Assembly (NCBI GenBank): GCA_019454045.1
Contig: SKCR01033663.1
Coordinates: 372,001 to 436,000, forward strand
Origin: Zanthoxylum bungeanum
Lineage: Eukaryota; Streptophyta; Magnoliopsida; Sapindales; Rutaceae
Direction of reading: 5' to 3'
DNA: 64,000 bases
Shown here: piece after piece, positions 57,263 through 64,000 of the stretch
Layout: each line of letters opens with the position of its first letter
How positions within the stretch are numbered: the stretch's first letter is position 1
Translations under genes and position numbers: made by a program
Notes under the pieces: model-generated
What the model was told of the DNA's origin: nothing
Databases searched by the model: none
Seen by the model: the letters and a program-made list of their open reading frames with translations, nothing else

Positions 57263-58337
57263 GCTCATAAGACAATGGAAGAAGTACATGCCGGGGTATA
57301 TATACCGCACATGAATGGGTTGAACTTGTCTCGCAAGATTGTAAGACAAGGCTTCTACTGGTTGACCATGGAGACAGACAGTGCAAAGCTGGTAAAACAT
57401 TGTCATGAGTGTCAAGCACACGGTAATTTGAACCATCTGCCTCATACAGAGTTACACGGGCTATCAGAGCCATGGCCTTTCTCAGCATAGGGAATTCATT
57501 TGATTGGGGAGATTCGACCGAATGCATCGAATGGACATCGTTTCATAGTAGTGGCAGTGGACTACTTGTCAAAATGGGTGGAAGTCGAGTCATTTCGTAA
57601 CATCACAACAAAGCAGATAGTAAAGTTCATAGCTCGGAACATCATATGTCGATATGGGATGTCGCATCATGTAGTGACAGATAACGGAGTTCAGTTTCAA
57701 GGGGAAACGAAGGCAATGCTACAGAGATATGGGATAGGACATCACAAGTCGTCACCTTACCAGCCGCAGGCAAATGGGGCAGTCGAGGCAGCCAATAAGA
57801 CAGTAAAGAAGATATTAGCCAAGATGACAGAGAACTGCAAAGATTGGGCTAACAAGCTACTGTACGCCCTGTGGGGGGTACAGAATATCTATGAGAACAA
57901 CAACAGGAGCCATGCCTTACTCTTTAGTCTATAGAATGGAAGCAGTACTACCCGTGGAAGTTGGGATACAGTCTTTGAGGGTTCTAGCAGAAGCAGATTT
58001 GCCTGAACAGGAATGTGCCTCCCAGCGATTTGAACAATTAGCACTGCTAGATGAGAAGAGAATGAAGTCCTTACATCACATGTAGATATATCAGAAAAGG
58101 CTGGCCCAAGCATTCAACAAGAAGGTGCGCCCTACTAAGATCAGAAAGAGTGACTTGGTACTTAAGCAGTCAAAGCCGTCGACGACAGATCCGGGAGGAA
58201 AGTTCAGACCTAACTGGGAAGGACCTTACATAGTGCATAAAGTAATGGGAAATGAGGGAGTGAGACTGTCAGATTTGGAAGGGAACGAGTTCACCGAGCT
58301 GATCAACGTGGACAGATTGAAACAGTACTTCGCTTGA
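57263..58337 (+). pseudogene. Tat3 integrase
   Basis: Zinc-finger part at 57275-57490 (KIVRQGFYW, HCHECQAHGN), ending in TAG at 57488-57490. The DDE core at 57491-57934 has VTDNGVQF and NGAVEAANK, but the first catalytic position reads His (GIHLIGEI, codon 57497-57499) where Tat1 has Asp. A frameshift near 57890 leads into 57891-58085, then TAG at 58083, then the C-terminal part 58125-58337 with GPYIV and the terminal INVDRLKQYF. It would be non-functional even without the stops, because of the lost Asp. Confidence 0.88.
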
Positions 58338-58502
58338 GAAAGAGAAGACCTGGCAGAAGACCTAACCCAACGGGATAAGGAATTCATGCATGCATGCATA
58401 CACATAACGTATCTGCATTCTTTTTTTTTGTTTTGTTTTGTTCTGTATTCACAGGTTTCAAAGAAGAAAAGAAGAAAGCGGCAAATGCAAGCCAACCAGA
58501 AG

Positions 58503-58880
58503 CAACAACACATCAGTATCAGTATCAGTTTTGGGGATGAGTCCCGGGGGGCGAGGCCCATATCAGTATCAATTTGGGGGCGAGCCCACATCAGTATCAG
58601 CTTGGGGGCGAGGCCCACATCAGCATCAGTTTAGGGGCGAGGCCCACATCCACATCCGTTTGGGGGCGAGGCCCATATCAGTATCAGTTTGGGGGCGAGC
58701 CCACATCAGTATCAACTTGGGGGCGAGGCCCACATCAGCATCAGTTTAGGGGCGAGGCCCACATCCACATCCATTTGGGGGCGAGGCCCATATCAGTATC
58801 GGTTTTAGAGCGAGCCCACATCAGTATCAGTTTGGGGGTGAGGCCCACATCAGTATCATTCTGTGGGCCGAGGCCCACAT
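58503..58880 (+). repeat. ~29-bp minisatellite in the Tat3 3' UTR, about 12 units
   Basis: Units CATCAGTATCAGTTTGGGGG + CGAGGCCCA, as in Tat2, with variants where 'catccacatcc' replaces the first half. Some units are grouped in a higher-order pattern of about 120 bases (58590-58710 resembles 58710-58830). Confidence 0.9.
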
Positions 58881-59455
58881 CAGAATCATTTTTAGGGATG
58901 AGTCCCAAGGTCGTGACCCACATCATCAGCAGTTTTGGGATGAGTCCCAGGGTCGTGACCCATATCAGCATCAGTTTTGGGGATGAGTCCCAATGTCGTG
59001 ACCCACATCATCAGTAGTTTTGTGGATGAGTCCCAAGGTCGTGACCCACATCAGCATCAGTTTTGGGGATGAGTCCCAGAGTCGTGACCCACATCATCAG
59101 TAGTTTTGGGGATGAGTCCCAGAGTTGTGACCCACATCATCAGCAGTTTTGAGGATGCGTCCCAGGGTCGTGACCCACATCATTAGCAGTTTTGGGGATG
59201 AGTCCTAGGGTCGTGACCCACATCATCATCAGTTTTGGGGATGCGTCACCGGGTCGTGACCCACATTGTCAGTGGTATTGGGATGCGTCCTAGGGTCGAG
59301 GCCCCCATTGTCGGTTGCAGTTATCGGGATGCGTCCCAAGGTCGTTGACCCCTTGCATCATCAGTTTTGGGGATGCATCCCAGGGTCGTGACCCACATTG
59401 TCCCCCGTTATCAGTTGCAGTTATTGGGATGCGTCCTAGGATCGAGGTCCACTGC
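58881..59455 (+). repeat. ~43-bp minisatellite in the Tat3 3' UTR, about 12 units
   Basis: Units of 'catcatcagcagttttgggg' followed by 'atgagtcccagggtcgtgaccca'. The first half derives from the same seed as the 29-bp array; the second half is a different spacer. Confidence 0.9.
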
Positions 59456-59569
59456 GTCATTAACTCATCTCGAAGCAGCAGGCAAGTCAGGTGGCAGCTG
59501 GCGAGCCAGGTAAGTTAAAAATGCATTGCAGAACTTTGATGGGATTGTCATTGTCACACACTGCACAAG

Positions 59570-61690
59570 TGACCGGCGTAAACACACACGTATAACGCAA
59601 GCGTACGTATCGTTCAAGTAGTATAAAAAGTATCGATCCCACGAGGACTTAAAACCTTATCTATTAATTTTTATGAGGTCAAATGATTACTAGTATCTAA
59701 CAGGTTTTTTTTTATTGATTTGAAATGGCGACGATTCTAAATTTAAAGACAAGTAAATAAAATTGTTCGAAAATAGATTTTAAGAAAATTCAATATTAAA
59801 AACTATCTAGGGTTGTGATTTATTCCAATATTATTTAAAGATGAAGTGGTTATCTTATAGTTGGGTAAAATATTGATTTATTAACCTGGAACACTAAATT
59901 ATGTAAAAGCCTCTTCCGATGGTCAATTACAAATACCTAGTATAATCCAATTGAACCATATGTCGTCTATGTCAACCAAATTACCTAGATTCATTAAGAT
60001 TAAGTTCCAATTATGGCTACCCCCGCCCGACAGGTATATTCCTATCCTCTAAGGAAATCTATTAAAGGGTTATCTATCCTCAAGGAAGATCGTGGGCTAT
60101 TGAGTCTAAGGTCTTAAACTTAAAATCCCTATGTCTAGTTCATTTTAAGTTTACCTAATCAATTTAATTAATGGCCAGTTAATTAAAGAGCATTAAGATT
60201 AAGACTCAATAAATAAATCTTTATATTACCCAAATTATAATCTAACCCTTATAAACCGTGATATTGAAATTCATCACAACCCTAGATAACTAACTTAGTT
60301 ATGACACATAGCTAGGGCTAATGAAAACTTAAAAGTAAAAGCCATAAGTAACAGTGCTGAAAAGTAATTACAGTAAAGTAAAAGCTTAAAAGTAAAATAA
60401 AATAAAATGCTAAGGTCAAAGGAATTATTTCTACTACTACTTATTTAGATATCTCCCAGTAAAATAATATATAAACTTGTGATTATTACCAACCAGCCAT
60501 ATAGGCGGTAACCTGATTAAGTCAATTTAAGTCCAACCAGCCATAAAGGCGGAACCAAAATAACCAGCCATAAAGGCGGAACCAAAATAACCAGCCATAA
60601 AGGCGGAACCAAAATAACCAGCCATAAAGGCGGAAAAGGAATTTTATTACCGACCGACCAATCTGGCGGTATCTTTGCTTAGTCAGGTTTAACCAGTTTA
60701 AATTAAATAACCAACCGACCAATATAGCGGTATTCCTTTTTAAGTCAAATTTTAAATAGTAAATATATTATTTTTAAGGGAGATTAATCTAAATAGTAAT
60801 AGTAAAAGAATTACCTTTCACCCTAGTATAAGGAAGTTACCTCCTCATAGTGAATAGTAAAAACTGTAAAATAAAGAAAGTAAAAATTAAATTACTGTTA
60901 TTACAAAACGTAATTAAAATTATTTACAAAACTAAAAACTAAAAATAAAAAAAAAACTAAAAAAACTAAAGACTCTAGAGAGAGAAACTATCTCTTTAGA
61001 AAGAATTGAAGAGAGAGGAAGGTACAACAAATTCTGAAATCTCGAGCTCAATTTATAGGCGCGGATAGGGGTCCAGCGTCGCGACGCTAAAGGGTTCAGC
61101 GTCGCGACGCCAGCTACAGTGACACGTGTCACTTGCTGATTCACCGGCTCAGATTCTTATCCGATGACGTGGCACTGTTCATGACGTCATTGCTTACGTC
61201 ACGCTGAGGGCGATTGTCGGCAGTGTTAGATCGCGACACGTGGCACCGGCGCACATTAGCAAGTCCGTTGAGATGTCAACACGTGGCACGGCGCACGATA
61301 GCATAGATGATGATTGTCGGCATCGTAGGATGATGACACATGGCAGGCGCAAGTTAGCAAATCTTCTGTGATGGTGACACGTGGCACGACGCACGTTAGC
61401 AAAGTCAACTTTTCAGATTCTGACCCGTTGATCCGGCGCATTATAGCAGCACTTGGCTCACGTTAGGCGTCGCGACGCTGAAGCTTGGTGCGTCGCGATG
61501 CGCAAAAGACCAAAATATCCCTGCTGACGCATTTTTGTCCGGTTTTGCCTCAAATTGCCTCCAGTACTGTCCAAACTTTATTTATCTGCAAAATAACACA
61601 AAATACATCAAAATATTCACAAAACTCAAGAAACTATACAAAATATTAGGTCAAATGAGTGAGAAATAGTGATATAAATACCACTCATCA
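59570..61690 (-). mobile_element. Ath4: solo Athila-type LTR inside the Tat3 3' UTR
   Basis: Starts TGACCGGCGTAAACAC, ends CACTCATCA (TG...CA), 2.1 kb, flanked by ACAAG at 59565-59569 and 61691-61695. No internal region or second LTR, so it is a solo LTR left by recombination between two LTRs. TATA box (GCCTATAAAT, minus) at about 61051-61060. It contains the 'aggcgg' array (60490-60740) and four CpG-rich palindromes (61076, 61099, 61467, 61490). Confidence 0.9.
60490..60740 (-). repeat. 'Aggcgg' repeat array of Athila-type LTRs, expanded in Ath4
   Basis: 'ccagccataaaggcgg' recurs; between about 60536 and 60640 four near-perfect 27-bp units (with 'aaccaaaataa') lie head to tail. Looser copies occur in Ath1 (27000-27110) and Ath3 (44590-44725). 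Confidence 0.85.
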
Positions 61691-61696
61691 ACAAGT

Positions 61697-61717
61697 CCCA
61701 TCAAAGTGGGGGTGACT
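61697..61717 (+). other. Polypurine tract of Tat3
   Basis: CCCATCAAAGTGGGGGTGAC, directly before the 3' LTR; identical in pattern to the Tat1 and Tat2 tracts. Confidence 0.8.
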
Positions 61718-64000
61718 GTAGGCACTCTATTTTTACATATAAGTCCCGATGATGAGTCTCGTACGGAGGCACTACTCTTTAGGTTGCGGAAGTCGCGGGA
61801 AACGAATGTCGGAAGGGGAAATTCAGAATAAGTATGTCATCAGATTCAATTCACATATTCACTGCGTTCGTTCGTGCTGCATTCATGAACACATTCGAAC
61901 GTCAAACAGATTGCGGGCGTTCGTGTAGCGTTCGAATCGACGTTCGAACGTTGTCGGTACTTCTGGTTTTGTTGCTAGCCTCACACTCCAAGCCCAATTA
62001 GCCCACCAAAACCCACCCAAAAATAACAAAACACATATTTAACACATGGTGAAATTAAAACAAATCAAATAAAATCTAAATAATCACATACCTAATTAAA
62101 ACAAATCAAATAAATCCATTCCAAATTTGAACAAATCACCTCCCTAATTTAATTAGAAGCTTTCCTTGTGAGATACTAATTAGAAATATTCCCTCATAAT
62201 TTCTTGATCTCATTCATATTCAAACAAGGATTAACCCTAGCCTTTGCCTATAAAAGAAACACAAATCCAACCCTTGCCCTCTCCTAACATACACGCCCAA
62301 GCAAAAAAAAAGCAAGAACCAGGCAAATGATTTTCTCTTCTACTATACTCCACCATCATGGAAACACTCAGCAAATAACCCATCCATTGCCGCATCACAC
62401 AGCCCTCAAAACACCTGCCTATCACCGAGAATAACTCATAAACTGTACTATAACCTGATCGAAAATCACACCCAAAACTACACTGCATCCACCGAATATA
62501 CAACCAGAAAACAACACCCTAACCACCGAAAATAGTGACCAGAAAACAGCACCCCAAGGCATCCTAAAACCGCAAAACATAGCCCCAATACCCCTTAAAT
62601 AACGCCAAAACAGTCCCTTAATACAGTGAAAATAGTGACCAGAAAATACAGCAGAAACAGCAGTAAAACAACAGAAATGACAGCTCAAAACAGCGAAGCA
62701 GCGAACGAGAGGAGTGGATCAGTGAACCGGAGGAGTTGCGGAGCATCAACCCTTCCGAAGGACGTGTAACGCACTTTCGAGAGACGACTTAAGAGGATAG
62801 ACCTGAGGGCACCCTTCTTATTTATTCTCATCTTTTTTGTTGTTTATTAGAATTCCCCCGCATTAGAGTCGTTTGTTGATATATGTTGTGGTCCTTAAAT
62901 GAATGGAATATGTGTTCTCTCTTGTGGTATATCGGATGGAAACCCGGACGTAAATTCCGTAGCCGAATCTGAATGGACGGTATTGCGGTTTGCATTCGGG
63001 ATACAATGCCACGTACCACTTGAGAGATTCACACATTTCGTTTCATCCAACCTTGTATTCGAGCATGATTGGGTTGCTAGTATGTTATTTATTTTTTAAG
63101 CATGATTTAGTCGTTAGTATGCTATTACTTTCTGCATGTTACTTATTTATGCATGATGATATAGTGCGCATGGGCTAACTAGGGTGGATTAAAGGTCCTC
63201 TATTCGAGGGAAATGCCTAAAGGCTACCTTTTCCACGATGTTTTGCCGCGCCGGACGTAGTATGTTTGATTGAATGTGAGATATGTTTAATCGAGCATAC
63301 GAGGTCCTATATTGTTGTTGTCTTTATTTTGTATGCATTGCAATATAATGCGCATGGGCTAACTATGGTGGATTAAAGGTCCTCTATTCGAGGGAAATGC
63401 CTGAAGGCTACCTTTACCACGATGTTTTGCTGCGCCTTTTATTATGTCATTTACCCTTTGCATATCATTGCTTTATTTACGCATGCATTGCATTCTTTTG
63501 CGCATGGGCTAACTAGGGTGGATTAAAGGACCTCTATTCGAGGGAAATGCCTAAAGGCTACATTTTCCACGATGTTTTGCCGCACCGGATGAGGTGCATC
63601 TGATTGAATGTGAAATGTGTTCCATCGGGCACACGAGGTCCTACATTGTGTATTTGTTTATCCATATATGTGTTTGTGTCATTTCAGATGCCATTTTGGC
63701 AATCTCGTTCGAACGTGTTTCCAAACGCTACATGAACGTATGCATTCTGTCTCATTCCGTTCGAACGTGTTTCCAAACGCTACACGAACGAATGCATTTT
63801 GTCTTATTCCGTTCGAACGCGTTTACGAACGCTACACGAACGTATGCATTCGGTCTTATTTCCATTCGAACGTGCATCAGAACGCTACTCGAACGCTTGT
63901 ATTCTATTTACCGTTCGAATGCGTTTACGAACGCTACGCAAACGCGCATGGATTTTATTGTATCATGCATCAGGTCTCATCCCGTTCGAATGTGTTATCA
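61718..64000 (+). repeat. Tat3 3' LTR (first 2.3 kb; cut by window end)
   Basis: TGTAGGCACTC..., closely matching 48128-50400, including TATA box (62247-62256) and both internal arrays. The two LTRs look more than 90% alike by eye, with few indels. Confidence 0.9.

Larger units (their letters stand above)
58338..59569 (+). mobile_element. Tat3 3' UTR before the Ath4 insertion
   Basis: Non-coding: a short unique part (58338-58500), then two tandem arrays, then 'gcaggcaagtcaggtggcagctggcgagccaggtaag' (59470-59515), which is also found in Tat2 at 28625-28660. The reading frames 58438-58749 and 58574-59017 are translations of the repeats. Confidence 0.8.
48128..64000 (+). mobile_element. Tat3: nearly complete Tat-lineage Ty3/Gypsy element (3' LTR runs off the window)
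   Basis: 5' LTR 48128-51142, PBS, 1.3-kb leader, gag, protease, reverse transcriptase, RNase H, second archaeal-type RNase H, integrase, 3' UTR with minisatellites and an inserted Ath4, polypurine tract, and 3' LTR from 61718. The second RNase H between the first one and integrase is the hallmark of the Tat lineage (which includes Ogre). The left flank TATAT (48123-48127) may be a target duplication, but the right end is outside the window. Stops and frameshifts in every domain make it inactive. Confidence 0.9.

Noticed and set aside
58438..59017. Repetitive frames rich in His, Gln and Gly
   Set aside because: Translations of the 29-bp and 43-bp 3' UTR arrays downstream of the integrase stop.

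Overview
This is plant nuclear DNA made almost entirely of nested, decayed LTR retrotransposons. No intact host gene was found, and nothing bacterial (operons, ribosome binding sites, CRISPR) is present. The evidence for a flowering plant, probably a eudicot, is the combination of Ty1/Copia, Ty3/Gypsy Tekay-like, Athila-like and Tat-lineage elements, each with a primer binding site (PBS) suited to a plant tRNA, plus a CACTA (En/Spm) transposase relic. The region looks like old pericentromeric or intergenic heterochromatin. The species cannot be named from the sequence.

Layout, with my own element labels. 1-430: Copia LTR/leader piece. 431-6505: Cop1, minus strand, decayed internal region plus a 2.5-kb LTR. 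6506-12113: Tek1, minus, unrecognisable internal region plus a 2.4-kb LTR. 12114-16587: Cop2, plus, end of the internal region and an LTR with a 995-bp tandem duplication; its LTR resumes at 26054-26110. 16588-26048: Tat1, minus, complete with LTRs and a GTGGT target-site duplication, but lacking protease and reverse transcriptase. 26111-27264: Ath1, truncated Athila-type LTR. 27265-30924: Tat2, plus, 3' end with LTR. 30955-32580: CACTA tnp2 pseudogene, minus. 32580-33220: Ath2, degenerate Athila-like LTR. 33230-37132: Cop3 gag-pol pseudogene, plus. 37151-39233 and 45570-46012: a Copia LTR split by Ath3. 39234-45564: Ath3, minus, a non-autonomous Athila-derived element with TTATA target-site duplications. 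46013-48127: a second Copia leader and a truncated LTR. 48128 to beyond 64000: Tat3, plus, a nearly full-length element whose 3' UTR carries a solo Athila LTR (Ath4, 59570-61690, target-site duplication ACAAG).

The most notable content is inside Ath3. It carries an intron-free, full-length copy of a LONELY GUY (LOG)-type cytokinin-activating enzyme gene (41145-41798, minus), broken only by two in-frame TGA codons, downstream of a Gag-like reading frame. This looks like capture of a spliced host mRNA by a retrotransposon. The Tat elements show the dual RNase H layout of the lineage, a PBS matching tRNA-Arg, and 3' UTR minisatellites that differ between copies but share one seed sequence.

Nesting gives an order of events. 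Copia LTRs are the oldest layer; Tat1, Ath1, Ath3 and Tat3 landed in them, and Ath4 landed in Tat3 and later collapsed to a solo LTR. None of the elements looks able to move by itself.
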